NCBI RefSeq assembly: GCF_025061645.1 | Contig: NZ_JANYMP010000002.1 | Location: 684,494-748,493 of the forward strand | DNA from: Umezawaea endophytica | GTDB taxonomy: Bacteria; Actinomycetota; Actinomycetes; Mycobacteriales; Pseudonocardiaceae | Direction of reading: 5' to 3' | Length of the DNA: 64,000 nucleotides | Shown here: one piece after another, positions 1 through 8,186 of the stretch | Layout: every line of letters starts with the position of its first letter | Position numbering within the stretch: position 1 is the stretch's first letter | The notes under the pieces: model-generated | What the model saw: the letters and a program-made list of their open reading frames with translations, nothing else | What the model was told of the DNA's origin: nothing | Database searches by the model: none | Made by a program: the position numbers and the translations under genes

Positions 1-96
1 GAAGACCGGCAGGAGGAGCACACGGGCTCTGGACACCTGGTCATCCTGCCGGCAAGGAGCGGTGTGGACCTTGTCAGCCAACCGTTCGACTGGTAA
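1..96 (+). CDS. C-terminal end of a gene entering from upstream (unidentified)
   Basis: Reading from base 1 there is an open frame of 31 codons ending in TAA at 94-96, with the tail residues SGVDLVSQPFDW. The composition is coherent for a protein end, and the next gene starts about 60 bp later. It is too short to assign a family. It could also be a chance open frame, since only 96 bases are visible; the upstream sequence would decide. Confidence 0.4.
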   Translation, partial: EDRQEEHTGSGHLVILPARSGVDLVSQPFDW

Positions 97-153
97 TCGT
101 GAGCAAGCCTAAAGACCTTTCGGGTGTCCGAACCGGGCGGTAGCGTGCCGGAC

Positions 154-1833
154 ATGGCTTCCTCTTCGGCTGGTGTGCACGGCATCAGCAACCGGTTCGT
201 GACCGACTACGCGGCGTTGGACCCGATCGCGGCGACCCAGCTCGGTCTGCCCGGAGGTGAGGACCAGCTCACCGACTACTCGCCGGAAGGCCACGCGGCG
301 CGGTACGAGCTGACCGTCAAGGCCGTCCGCGACATCGAGGCCACCGAGCCCGTCGACAAGTCCGAGAGCGACGCCAAGGCGGTCTTCCTCGAACGCAGCG
401 AGGTCGCCACCGACCTGCACGAGGCGGGCCGGTCCGAGGGCGACCTCAACGTGCTCGCCAGCCCCGTGCAGAACCTGCGCGAGATCTTCGACCACATGCC
501 GACCGACACCCCCGAGCAGTGGGCCGTCGTGGCCCGCCGCCTCGCCGCGATGCCCGCCGCGGTCGCGAACCTCCGCGCGGGCCTGACCTACGCCTCGGAC
601 AAGGGCAGGACCGCCGCGCTGCGCCAGGTCACCAAGGTCGCCGACCAGTGCGACACGTGGTCCGGCCGCCGCGGCGGCAAGTCCTTCTTCGCCGGACTGG
701 TCGAGGGCGCGCAGGTGGACGACGCGCTGCGCGCCGACCTGGAACGGGGCGCGACGGCCGCGTCCGAGGCCTACGGCGACCTGGCCGCGTTCCTGCGCGA
801 CGACCTCGCCGCCAAGGCCCCGGAGAAGGACGCCGTCGGCGAAGAGGTCTACCGGCTCTCCTCGCGGTACTTCATCGGCTCCCGCCTCGACCTCGCCGAG
901 GCCTACGAGTGGGGCTGGGAGGAGTTCACCCGCATCGAGACCGAGATGAAGCAGATCGTCGGCCGGATCAAGCCCGGCGCGACGCTCGCCGAAGCCGCGG
1001 CGGCGCTCGACGCCGACCCCCGCTACCTCGTGCACGGCCAGGCCGGGCTCCAGTCGTGGATGCAGCAGCTCTCCGACAAGGCCCTGATCGACCTGCGCGA
1101 CGTGCACTTCGCGCTGCCGGACGAGCTGATGAAGCTGGAGTGCCGGATCGCCCCGCCCGGCGGCGGCGTCGGCGCGTACTACAGCAGCCCGACCCCGGAC
1201 TTCTCCCGCCCCGGCCGCATGTGGTGGTCCGTGCCCGCCGACAAGGAGTCGTTCTCCACCTGGCGCGAGCTGACGACCGTCTACCACGAGGGTGTTCCCG
1301 GCCACCACCTCCAGGTCGCGACCGCCGTCTACCACGCCGACAAGCTCAACGACTACCAGCGCCTCTTCTGCTGGGTCTCCGGCCACGGCGAGGGCTGGGC
1401 CCTCTACGCCGAACGGCTGATGCGGGAACTCGGCTACCTCGACGACGACGGCAACCTGCTCGGCATGCTCGACGCCCACCTCTTCCGCGCGGCCCGCGTG
1501 ATCGTGGACATCGGCATGCACCTGGAACTGGAGATCCCGAAGGGCACCGGCTTCCACGAGGGCGAGCGGTGGACCCCCGAGCTGGGCCTGGAGTTCATGC
1601 TCACCCGGACCATCACCGACGCCTCGCACGTCCACGACGAGATCGACCGCTACCTCGGCTGGCCGGGCCAGGCCCCGTCGTACAAGATCGGCGAACGCCT
1701 CTGGCTCGCCGCGCGCGACGACGCCCGCGCCCGCCACGGCGCCGCGTTCGACCTCAAGGAGTTCCACCAGAGCGCGCTGGAGATGGGCGCCATGGGGCTC
1801 GACACGCTCCGCGAACGGCTCGCCGAGCTCTGA
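154..1833 (+). CDS. DUF885 family metallopeptidase-like protein
   Basis: This is a 559-residue cytoplasmic protein of the DUF885 family, which is thought to be a zinc-peptidase-like fold; substrates are generally unknown. The diagnostic motif YHEGVPGHHLQ begins near residue 377 (H378, E379, then a later His pair). It is followed about 40 residues on by HGEGWALYAERL, which supplies the distal glutamate; both are typical of the family. I see no signal peptide. A GTG 30 bases upstream (124) is in frame, but the ATG at 154 begins nearer the conserved region. The gene stands alone and ends at a strong hairpin shared with the convergent acetyltransferase. Family assignment is firm; the actual substrate is not known. 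Confidence 0.88.
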   Translation: MASSSAGVHGISNRFVTDYAALDPIAATQLGLPGGEDQLTDYSPEGHAARYELTVKAVRDIEATEPVDKSESDAKAVFLERSEVATDLHEAGRSEGDLNVLASPVQNLREIFDHMPTDTPEQWAVVARRLAAMPAAVANLRAGLTYASDKGRTAALRQVTKVADQCDTWSGRRGGKSFFAGLVEGAQVDDALRADLERGATAASEAYGDLAAFLRDDLAAKAPEKDAVGEEVYRLSSRYFIGSRLDLAEAYEWGWEEFTRIETEMKQIVGRIKPGATLAEAAAALDADPRYLVHGQAGLQSWMQQLSDKALIDLRDVHFALPDELMKLECRIAPPGGGVGAYYSSPTPDFSRPGRMWWSVPADKESFSTWRELTTVYHEGVPGHHLQVATAVYHADKLNDYQRLFCWVSGHGEGWALYAERLMRELGYLDDDGNLLGMLDAHLFRAARVIVDIGMHLELEIPKGTGFHEGERWTPELGLEFMLTRTITDASHVHDEIDRYLGWPGQAPSYKIGERLWLAARDDARARHGAAFDLKEFHQSALEMGAMGLDTLRERLAEL

Positions 1834-1840
1834 CGGGGGC

Positions 1841-1871
1841 AGGGGCTGCCCGGTGCGACCGGGCAGCCCCT
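1841..1871. terminator. Bidirectional hairpin between convergent genes
   Basis: Perfect 14-bp stem (1841-1854 pairing with 1858-1871) with a 3-base loop, placed directly after the DUF885 stop and touching the acetyltransferase stop. It is suited to ending both transcripts. There is no clear U-tract, as is usual in actinomycetes. Confidence 0.8.
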
Positions 1872-2440
1872 CACGTCATCGGGAGTTCCCGCCCCAGCAC
1901 CGCGAACGGCCTCGGGTCGCCGGTGAACTGGTAGTGCCGCAGCACGTCCTGGAAACCCACCCGCCGGTACAGCCGCCACGCGTTGCTCGGCCCCTCCGGC
2001 GTCGACAGCAGCACGTGCGTCGTCGGCACGCCGCCCAGCAGGTTCCGCAGCAGCGCCTCGCCGAGCCCGCGGCCCTGCGCGCGCGGCAGCACGTGCAGCT
2101 CGGTCAGCTCGAAGTAGTCGTCCATCCACTCGTCGACGGCCTGCGCGCCCGACACGGTCGTCAGCCCGCGGCGCACCTGCTCGTGCCACCACTGCCCGCT
2201 CGAACCGCGGTAGCCGTAGCCGATGCCGACCAGCTCGTCGCGGTCGTCCAGCGCGACGACGCACCGCCAGTCCTCGCGCAGCATGTGCGCGAGCCACATC
2301 GGCGCCCGCTGCTCCACCGTGCTCGGCGGGTAGTTCATCGCCGTGACGTACAGCTCCAGCGCCTCGTGCAGGCGGCCGTTCAGGTCCTGCGGCGAGAACT
2401 CCACCAGCCGCTCGGTGCGGGGGGACGGCGTGGCGGTCAT
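1871..2440 (-). CDS. GNAT family N-acetyltransferase
   Basis: The 189-residue protein has the GNAT fold. The acetyl-CoA pyrophosphate loop is visible as PRAQGRGLGEALL (about residue 120), followed by the C-terminal signature NAWRLYRRVGFQ. It should transfer an acetyl or acyl group from CoA to an amine; the substrate cannot be told from sequence. It starts with ATG at 2440, overlapping the stop of the upstream YbaK-type gene by four bases (ATGA), so the two are very probably translated together. A much longer open frame extends upstream but runs through the neighbouring gene and is not credible. Confidence 0.85.
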   Translation of the reverse strand: MTATPSPRTERLVEFSPQDLNGRLHEALELYVTAMNYPPSTVEQRAPMWLAHMLREDWRCVVALDDRDELVGIGYGYRGSSGQWWHEQVRRGLTTVSGAQAVDEWMDDYFELTELHVLPRAQGRGLGEALLRNLLGGVPTTHVLLSTPEGPSNAWRLYRRVGFQDVLRHYQFTGDPRPFAVLGRELPMT

Positions 2441-2961
2441 CGCGCGACCCTCGCGGGGGTGCCGCCGGTCAGCTCGACCAGGTCGGCGAACGTCGTGGGG
2501 AACACCGCGTGCGGGTGCCCGCCCGCCGCCCAGACGACGGGGTACTGCTCCAGGTCCACGTCCACGAACGTCATGATCCTCGTCGGATGGCCGACCGGCG
2601 AGACCCCGCCGATGACCTGACCGGTGTGCTCGCGCACGAAGTCCGGGGTGGCGCGCTCGATCCGGTCGGCGCCCGCGAGCCCGGCCAGCAGGTCGGTGTC
2701 CGCGCGGTGCGCGCCGGACGTCAGCACCAGCAGGGGTGCGGGGACCTCCGCGCGGACCGCCGTGAACACCAGGCTGTTCGCGATGGCCCCGACGGGCACG
2801 CCGACCGCCTCGGCGGCCTGCGCGGCGGTGCGGACCGCGTCCGCGAGCACCCGGATGCCTTGTGCGGCCTCGTGGTGGCCCGCCTCGGTCAGTGCCGCGG
2901 CGACCTTCTGCATGCCCGGGTGGTCCAGTGCGCTCACGCGTCCAATCAGACCACGGATCAC
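2437..2961 (-). CDS. YbaK/EbsC-type aminoacyl-tRNA deacylase-like protein
   Basis: The 174-residue protein resembles the YbaK/ProX editing-domain family, which removes mischarged amino acids from tRNA in trans. Visible family features are the conserved core around GVPVGAIANSLVF, the later D-R-I-E and TGQVIGGVSPVGH segments, and the terminal WAAGGHPHAVFPTTFADL. The last of these corresponds to the usual G-x-x-x-x-V-x-x-x-x-F-x-x-L end. The start is either GTG 2961 or GTG 2937 (giving MSALDHPGM); homologues often begin like the latter. It is the first gene of a two-gene operon with the acetyltransferase. Its start faces the SOS box at 3025-3040, so a shared damage response is possible but less likely than for the HEPN gene. 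Confidence 0.8.
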   Translation of the reverse strand: MIRGLIGRVSALDHPGMQKVAAALTEAGHHEAAQGIRVLADAVRTAAQAAEAVGVPVGAIANSLVFTAVRAEVPAPLLVLTSGAHRADTDLLAGLAGADRIERATPDFVREHTGQVIGGVSPVGHPTRIMTFVDVDLEQYPVVWAAGGHPHAVFPTTFADLVELTGGTPARVAR

Positions 2962-2986
2962 GATCGGGGTGTCGCTGGGTCCTGGG

Positions 2987-3016
2987 TTGAGGAATGTCGG
3001 TGACAGGCGCTACGCT
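2987..3016 (+). promoter_or_regulatory. Probable promoter of the HEPN gene
   Basis: A TTGAGG -35 (2987-2992), 18-base spacer and TACGCT -10 (3011-3016) would start transcription near 3023. That is immediately before the LexA box, so LexA bound there would block it. Confidence 0.5.
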
Positions 3017-3024
3017 GACCTGGA

Positions 3025-3040
3025 TCGAACATGTGTTCGA
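3025..3040. promoter_or_regulatory. LexA (SOS) box, perfect palindrome
   Basis: TCGAACATGTGTTCGA matches the actinobacterial SOS consensus TCGAAC-N4-GTTCGA at every fixed position, and its centre is also self-complementary. It lies 103 bp before the HEPN gene and about 64 bp from the divergent YbaK-type gene. Confidence 0.9.
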
Positions 3041-3143
3041 TCGTGATGCCCTGGTGGTGGGGCGGGGGAAGCGCCCCACCACCAGGAGCCGCCGTCTCCC
3101 CGCGGTGGTCGTCGAGTTCACCGACGCCGCGAGGAGGCCGCCG

Positions 3144-3575
3144 ATGTCAGCTTCGATCGACTTCCCCAAGCCCAGCCGGATCCCCGTTCCGGTTCCCCTC
3201 CCCCCGACCGCGGCCGTCGGGCTCCTGCGGAACGCTCACGACGGCATCGCGGAAGCCGAGGCCGCGACCGACCCGGCCGAGCGCTTCGCCGTCGCGTACC
3301 TCGCCGCGCTGCGGGCGGGCGCCGCCGTGCTCGCCCTGCGCGGCAGGCCGCACCGCGGCCACGCCAAACCCACCAGCGTCTGGGTCCTGCTCGCGGGCAT
3401 CGCCCCCGAACTGGCGGAGTGGGCCGCGTTCTTCGCGTCCGGGTCCGCGACCCGAGCCGCCGTCCAAGCGGGCATCACCCGCGTCGTCACCACTCGTTCC
3501 GCCGACGACCTGGTCCGCCAGGCCGCCCAGTTCGTCGCGCTGGTCGACCTGATCATGCACGAGGCGCGCACGTGA
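3144..3575 (+). CDS. SAV_6107-like HEPN domain protein, SOS-controlled
   Basis: The 143-residue, mostly helical protein fits the actinobacterial HEPN family named after SAV_6107. After a proline-rich start (PVPVPLPP) come helices with AERFAVAYLAALRAGAAVL, an RPHRGH segment that fits the R-x4-H pattern of HEPN proteins (about residue 68), and a second helical half ending in the DRQAAQF-like C-terminus. HEPN proteins are commonly RNases or nucleotide-binding partners, but this family's activity is not settled. The ATG at 3144 is preferred over upstream in-frame starts, which overlap the promoter. A perfect LexA box upstream implies induction by DNA damage. It overlaps the next gene by four bases (GTGA), so the two are coupled. 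Confidence 0.75.
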   Translation: MSASIDFPKPSRIPVPVPLPPTAAVGLLRNAHDGIAEAEAATDPAERFAVAYLAALRAGAAVLALRGRPHRGHAKPTSVWVLLAGIAPELAEWAAFFASGSATRAAVQAGITRVVTTRSADDLVRQAAQFVALVDLIMHEART

Positions 3576-4333
3576 CCAAGGCCCTGATCGACTACGGCAG
3601 GCTGCTCGACGTCCTCGCCGCCGAAGCGGAGGCGCTCGCCTCCTCCACCGAGGGGCAGCGCCCCGAACGCCAGGTCCCCGCCTGCCCCGGCCTGAACCTC
3701 GGCGAGACCGCGAGGCACGTCGGCAGCACCTACCGCATGACCCTGTCCTGGCTGCGCGACGGCCGCCAACCCGTGACGTGGCAGCAGAACCCCGCCCCCG
3801 GCGAGACGCTGGCCGACTTCGTCCGCGACGGCGTCGAACCGCTGCTGGACGAACTCGCGGCCCACGAGCAGGAGGACCCGTGCGGCACGTGGTGGCCGGA
3901 GGAGCCCAACTACGGCTTCTGGGCCCGCAGGCTGGCCCACGAGACGACCGTGCACCGGATGGACGTCCAGGCCGCCGCGATGACCCCGCTCGACCCGGTG
4001 GCCGACGACGTCGTCGCCGACGGCGTCGACGAGGTCCTGTCCCTCTGGTTCGTCCACCGGCTGGGCGTCATGGGCGTCCGCGGCACCAGGGACGGCGTCG
4101 TCGCCGTCCGCACCGCGGGCCGCGTCTGGCTCGCCCAGTCGGGCCCGACCGGCTCCACCTCGTGGCGCGCGACACCCGAGGAGGCCGAACCGGCCGACGC
4201 CGACGTCACCGGCGTCCCCCTCAACGTCTACCGCTGGCTGTGGGGCCGCATCTCCGACCGCGAGGTCGAGGTCAACGGCGACCACGACGCCATCGCCCAG
4301 CTCTGGGCCCTGCTGCGGCTGGCGACGAAGTGA
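3572..4333 (+). CDS. Maleylpyruvate isomerase-family mycothiol-dependent protein
   Basis: The 253-residue protein has the DinB-like four-helix bundle of the mycothiol-dependent maleylpyruvate isomerase family. The N-terminal segment PACPGLNLGETARHVGS supplies the first metal histidine. The ARRLAHETTVHRMDVQAA segment (about residue 130) supplies the H-E-x3-H-R-x-D set typical of the family. A smaller C-terminal domain carries a WLWGR motif. Members use mycothiol as thiol cofactor or bind divalent metal; the reaction here is unknown. It begins with GTG at 3572 overlapping the HEPN stop, so it probably shares the SOS-controlled transcript. A related protein lies at 57234. Confidence 0.85.
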   Translation: MTKALIDYGRLLDVLAAEAEALASSTEGQRPERQVPACPGLNLGETARHVGSTYRMTLSWLRDGRQPVTWQQNPAPGETLADFVRDGVEPLLDELAAHEQEDPCGTWWPEEPNYGFWARRLAHETTVHRMDVQAAAMTPLDPVADDVVADGVDEVLSLWFVHRLGVMGVRGTRDGVVAVRTAGRVWLAQSGPTGSTSWRATPEEAEPADADVTGVPLNVYRWLWGRISDREVEVNGDHDAIAQLWALLRLATK

Positions 4334-4393
4334 CCGCCGCTCACCGACCGTCCACGCCGACGAGATCGACTCCCGTCCTGCTGGGGGCCTCCG

Positions 4394-4738
4394 TTGGCGC
4401 GTGGTGACCTGACCCGTGCGCAATGGGCGGTGCTGGAACCGTTGCTGCCACCCGAACAGCGCGTGGGACGCCCCAGCCGGGACCGCCGCCAGGTCGTCAA
4501 CGCGATCCGGTGGCGGGTGCGCACCGGGGCGCCGTGGCGCGACCTGCCCGAGCGCTACGGACCGTGGGAGACCGCCTACGGGCTCTTCCGGACGTGGCAG
4601 CGCGACGGCGTCTGGGCGTCGGTGCGGGCCAGGCTCCCGGCCGGTGCCGCGGACGTCATCACCTGGGACGTGACGACGGGCTCCACCGTCGTGCCCGTGG
4701 ACACGTCCGACGGCCGGACGGCCACGGGCACCGACTAG
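4394..4738 (+). pseudogene. Decayed IS5-type transposase N-terminal half
   Basis: The 114-residue frame matches the DUF4096 helix-turn-helix half of IS5-family (IS427-like) transposases: LTRAQWAVLEPLLPP, then IRWRVRTGAPWRDLPERYG and WETAYGLFRTWQRDG. Intact relatives continue into W-x-V-s-V-D-S-T-V-V-R-A-H, which holds the first catalytic Asp. Here the segment reads WDVTTGSTVVPVDTSDG: the Asp has become Gly, and the Arg and His positions are also changed. The frame then stops, and the second catalytic half is absent. I found no terminal inverted repeats. It is a remnant, convergent with phoD and overlapping its stop by a few bases. Confidence 0.75.
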
Positions 4739-6348
4739 GCGGGCGGCAGGCCCAGGTCCGCGACCTCGACCAACCCCCTGCCGTCGGGCGTCGCGGACTC
4801 CAGGCGGAACCGGGCCCGCCGCCCGTCCACCTCCAGCACGGCGATGGAGTTGCCGAAGTGCGGCCCGGTCAACCGGCTCCACTCCAACGGGTCCGCGGGC
4901 ACGCCCGCGCGGTCGGCGAGCCTGCGCATCAGGCGGCCCATCGGCGGCCACCAGGACAGCCGGAACACCGGGCGGAAGAACTTCGGCGGGTCGTTGTGCA
5001 CGGGGGAGCAGGTGAGCTGCACGATCGCGCTCTCCGTCGGCTCCGCGTAGTGGCCCTGCGCGGCGTAGCTGTGGTGCACGTCGCCGGACAGGACGCAAAT
5101 GGTGCTGGGCGCGTTCTCGCCGCGCCCGATCCGGCCGAGGAACCGCGACAGCCGCTCGAACGAGTCGCGGAACGCGGGCCAGTGCTCCAGGTCGGCGATC
5201 TGGCGGACCTGCTCGGCGAACCGGCCGCGCCTGCCCGGTCTCGCGGCGGCGCGCTCGTTGATCGACTGGCCGTGGCTGATCGCGTACGGCATCAGCCACG
5301 GCAGCGACGAGCCGATGACCAGGTGGTCGTAGTCGCCCTCGGCGTTGCGCTCGATCCAGTCGAACTCCTCGTCGCTGACCATCCGCCGCGTGTCGCCCGC
5401 GAGGATCCGGCCGCACCGGGTGTCGATCACCAGCAGCCGCACCCGCCCGTAGTCGCGGCGGTAGCTCCACCACGTCGACTTCCGGCCGTCCAGCTCGGCG
5501 TCGGCCTGCTCGGCGAACTCCTCCAGCATCGGCTGCACGTCACCGCCCGCCGACACCACCTTCGCGTACAGCTCGTCGCGCGCCAGCTCGTCCGGCCCGA
5601 GGTTGCCCAGGTGCTGGTACACCCAGTACGACGCCAGGCCCGCCCGGATGCGCTCCGGCCACCACGAGGTCGCGGCCATCTGCTCGCGCCACGGCCGCGA
5701 GGTGTTCCAGTCGTCGCGGATGTCGTGGTCGTCGAAGATCATCGACGTCGGCACGGTCGACATCAGCCACCGGATCTCCGGGTCGCCCCACGACTCGTGG
5801 TAGAGCTGCGCGTACTCGCGGAAGCTCAGCACCTCGTCGACGGGATCCTTGCCACCGCGTCGTTTCCGCAGCCACTCCTTCGTCCGCGACGTCGGCTCGT
5901 CCGCGTACACCTGGTCGCCGAGCAGCAGCAGCGCGTCCGGCCACTCGTTCTGGGGCTGCTTCGCCATCCTCAGCGCGTAGGCGTCCAGCGCGTCCGGCCC
6001 GAGCGAGTCCTCCTCCGCGGGCTTCTGCGGCTTCGCGGCGCGGCACGAGCCGAACACGATGCGGTGCGTCAAGTCCTCATCGGACTTCGTGCTGATGCGG
6101 CACGGTGGGAACTCCGAGTCCGGCTCGGGCCACACCAGGTCGCCGTCCAGCCGCACGTCGTACTCCGTCGTGGTGCCGGGCTCCAAGCCCTCGATGCGCA
6201 CCAGCGCGAAGTGCTGCGCCCCTACCTGGAACGTCCGGGCGCTGTGGCCCACGACTGCCACCTCGGTCGCGGTGTCGGTCTCCACCCACACCGTCGCCGA
6301 CGTCGCGTTCACGTGCCGCAGCACCGGGCCGAGAACCAGCTTCGCCAT
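4735..6348 (-). CDS. PhoD-like alkaline phosphatase D family protein
   Basis: The 537-residue protein has an N-terminal Ig-like PhoD domain (GPVLRHVNATSATVWVETD) followed by a metallophosphatase domain. Metal-binding blocks are visible as LLLGDQVYAD, FDDHDIRDDWN, SSLPWLMPYAISHG and LSGDVHHSYA. Family members hydrolyse phosphate mono- or diesters, usually with Fe/Ca. Unlike classical secreted PhoD it shows no Tat or Sec signal from the ATG at 6348, so it is probably cytoplasmic. Upstream in-frame starts only add residues without a signal. It is divergent from the VOC gene with about 23 bp between starts. Confidence 0.88.
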   Translation of the reverse strand: MAKLVLGPVLRHVNATSATVWVETDTATEVAVVGHSARTFQVGAQHFALVRIEGLEPGTTTEYDVRLDGDLVWPEPDSEFPPCRISTKSDEDLTHRIVFGSCRAAKPQKPAEEDSLGPDALDAYALRMAKQPQNEWPDALLLLGDQVYADEPTSRTKEWLRKRRGGKDPVDEVLSFREYAQLYHESWGDPEIRWLMSTVPTSMIFDDHDIRDDWNTSRPWREQMAATSWWPERIRAGLASYWVYQHLGNLGPDELARDELYAKVVSAGGDVQPMLEEFAEQADAELDGRKSTWWSYRRDYGRVRLLVIDTRCGRILAGDTRRMVSDEEFDWIERNAEGDYDHLVIGSSLPWLMPYAISHGQSINERAAARPGRRGRFAEQVRQIADLEHWPAFRDSFERLSRFLGRIGRGENAPSTICVLSGDVHHSYAAQGHYAEPTESAIVQLTCSPVHNDPPKFFRPVFRLSWWPPMGRLMRRLADRAGVPADPLEWSRLTGPHFGNSIAVLEVDGRRARFRLESATPDGRGLVEVADLGLPPA

Positions 6349-6371
6349 GGGGCAGACGTTACCTTTGGCGG

Positions 6372-7082
6372 ATGGCAACGAGGCTGAACAACGTCGTGGT
6401 CGACGCCGCGGACCCCGTCGCGCTGGGTCGGTTCTGGTCGGAGCTGCTGGGTACGCGCGTCGTGGGCGAGTACCCGGACGAAGTCGACGTCTTCGTCTCA
6501 GATGGTCTGGAGCTGGCGTTCGTGCCGGTTCCCGAGCCGAAGGTCACCAAGAACCGCCTGCACCTCGACCTGGCCAGCTCGTCGCCGGAGGAGCAGGCCG
6601 CGACCGTCGACCGGGCGAGAGCACTGGGCGCCCGCCCCGTCGACCTGGGACAGCGGGGCGTGCCGTGGGTGGTGCTCGCCGACGTCGAGGGCAACGAGTT
6701 CTGCGTGCTGGAACCACGCCCGGAGTACCGCGGGACCGGCCCGGTCGCCGCGATCGTCGTGGACGTCGCCGACACCGGCGTCGAAGCCGACTTCTGGGCC
6801 GAGGCGACCGGCCTGACGATCGTCAACCGCACAGCCGAGTTCGCGTCGCTGCGCCGCGAATCGGGCCCGTGGCTGGAATTCCTGCACAGCGACGACCCGA
6901 AACGCGCCAAGAACCGCGTCCACCTCGACGTCGCACCCGCGGTGCACGACGACCAGGCGGTCGAGGTCGCGCGCCTGGTCGCGCTGGGCGCCAAGGTGAT
7001 CGACACCGGCCCCACGGACTGGACCCACGTCGTCCTGCTCGACCCGGAGGGCCAGGAATTCTGCGTCCTCTCACCCCGCTAG
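6372..7082 (+). CDS. Two-domain VOC (glyoxalase-like) protein
   Basis: The 236-residue protein consists of two tandem vicinal-oxygen-chelate repeats (about 1-118 and 122-236). Each ends with a matching signature: VVLADVEGNEFCVLEPRP in the first and VVLLDPEGQEFCVLSPR in the second. Each also has an N-R-(L/V)-H-L-D strand. The pattern fits the Glyoxalase_6-like families of actinomycetes, whose ligands are mostly unknown; some related proteins bind drugs. The ATG at 6372 is chosen because earlier in-frame codons lie inside the divergent phoD start. Nothing in the context points to a substrate. Confidence 0.85.
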   Translation: MATRLNNVVVDAADPVALGRFWSELLGTRVVGEYPDEVDVFVSDGLELAFVPVPEPKVTKNRLHLDLASSSPEEQAATVDRARALGARPVDLGQRGVPWVVLADVEGNEFCVLEPRPEYRGTGPVAAIVVDVADTGVEADFWAEATGLTIVNRTAEFASLRRESGPWLEFLHSDDPKRAKNRVHLDVAPAVHDDQAVEVARLVALGAKVIDTGPTDWTHVVLLDPEGQEFCVLSPR

Positions 7083-7086
7083 CCAC

Positions 7087-7311
7087 GACTTCCGGCCGCA
7101 CCGGGTAAGGCTTCCGGTCTCGCGGGCGCGGCCTCCGGCACCGCGGGTACGGCTTTCGGCGCCGCAGGCACGGCCTCTGGTCCTGCTGGCAGGGCGTCCG
7201 GCCTCGCCAGACACGGACCTCCAGCCCTGCGGACACGGCTTCCGGCCGCGGGTACGGCCCTGGACCCGCTGGCGTGGCTTCTGGTCTCGCGGGCGAGGCC
7301 TCCGGTGGAGC
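7087..7311. repeat. 21-bp imperfect tandem repeat, about ten units
   Basis: Between the VOC gene and the GntR regulator there are about ten and a half diverged copies of a 21-base unit of the form GGCNTCCGGNCTCGCGGGNAC. The units are clearest at 7109-7129, 7130-7150, 7151-7171, 7172-7192, 7193-7213 and 7276-7296. One unit is seven codons, so every frame stays open and encodes a heptad such as PEAVPAA on the minus strand. The spurious open frames here come from that. No gene signal is convincing in 7083-7520. Confidence 0.8.
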
Positions 7312-7523
7312 GGCTGTCGGCGATAGCTGAGCGACGCCGTCGCCTCCCGATTGGCGCCACCACGGGCGTAGAGGTTGCGTTTGCCGTGCCGGGCGGTGTT
7401 GTTCCGCCTTCGTTTGGTGCGGCAGCCGCCTGAGGAAGCCGCGGTCGCCGCCTGGGCAGCGTCCCGCCACCCCCCTTGTCACATCCCCTTGACCTGGAGG
7501 AGTTCGTCGGCGACAGTGCCGAT

Positions 7524-8174
7524 ATGCAATATATTGGTCGCCTGGACCGCTCGCTCTACCGCGACCGCGCGTTAACGGCGATCCGCGACGCCATCGTCGG
7601 CGGCGACCTGGCGCCGGGCACTCCGATCAAGGACGTCGACCTCGCCGAGGAACTGGGGTTGTCGCGTACGCCTGTTCGCGAGGCGCTCGCCAGGCTGACC
7701 GACGAAGGTCTGGTCGAGAGCAAGCCGCACAGCTACACCAGGGTCACCCCGCTGGACACCGCCGTCGTCCGGCACGCGCACGCCGTCGTGCAGGCGATGC
7801 ACGCGCTCGCCGCCCGACTGGCCGTTCCGCTGATGACGCCCGCGGATCTGGACGCCATGCGGGCCGCCAACAGCCGCTTCGAAGAAGCCCTGGCGACCGG
7901 TGACGTGACGGCCGCGCTGGCCGCCGACGACGAGTTCCACGACGTCGCGGTCCGCCGCGCCGACAACTTCGCGGTCACGGCGACCATCGACCGCTACACG
8001 CCGCTGGTCCGCAGGCTCGAACGCCTGCGCTTCGCCACCCCTCCCGGCCGTCACTCCGTGGCGATGCACGCCGACGTCATCGCGGCCTGCGCCCTCCCGG
8101 ACGCCGACCTGGCCGCCGAACGGGTGTCCCTGAACTGGGCGACCTTGACCGACCTGCTTGAGTCCGACGACTAG
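7524..8174 (+). CDS. GntR family (FCD-type) transcriptional regulator of the ACC deaminase gene
   Basis: The 216-residue regulator has an N-terminal winged helix (about residues 10-75, with DVDLAEELGLSRTPVREALARL as recognition region) and a C-terminal FCD effector domain. The FCD metal-ligand pattern is suggested by AADDEFHDVAVRRA and the late HADVIAAC. It is followed after 12 bp by the ACC deaminase gene on the same strand, so it most likely controls that gene and itself. The ATG at 7524 is favoured. The TTG at 7476 would add 16 residues lacking family similarity and no ribosome site precedes 7524 closely, which suggests a leaderless transcript. Confidence 0.85.
   Translation: MQYIGRLDRSLYRDRALTAIRDAIVGGDLAPGTPIKDVDLAEELGLSRTPVREALARLTDEGLVESKPHSYTRVTPLDTAVVRHAHAVVQAMHALAARLAVPLMTPADLDAMRAANSRFEEALATGDVTAALAADDEFHDVAVRRADNFAVTATIDRYTPLVRRLERLRFATPPGRHSVAMHADVIAACALPDADLAAERVSLNWATLTDLLESDD
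7527..7536. promoter_or_regulatory. Candidate GntR operator
   Basis: CAATATATTG is a perfect 10-bp palindrome and strikingly AT-rich for this genome. It occupies codons 2 to 5 of the regulator. If the transcript is leaderless, this places the operator at the transcription start, as expected for autorepression. Confidence 0.5.
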
Positions 8175-8186
8175 AGGAGACCCCCG

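Noticed and set aside
7079-7482. Minus-strand frames over the 21-bp repeat encoding heptads like PEAVPAA
   Set aside because: The period is a multiple of three, so all frames are open; no ribosome site, signal or plausible start supports a gene.
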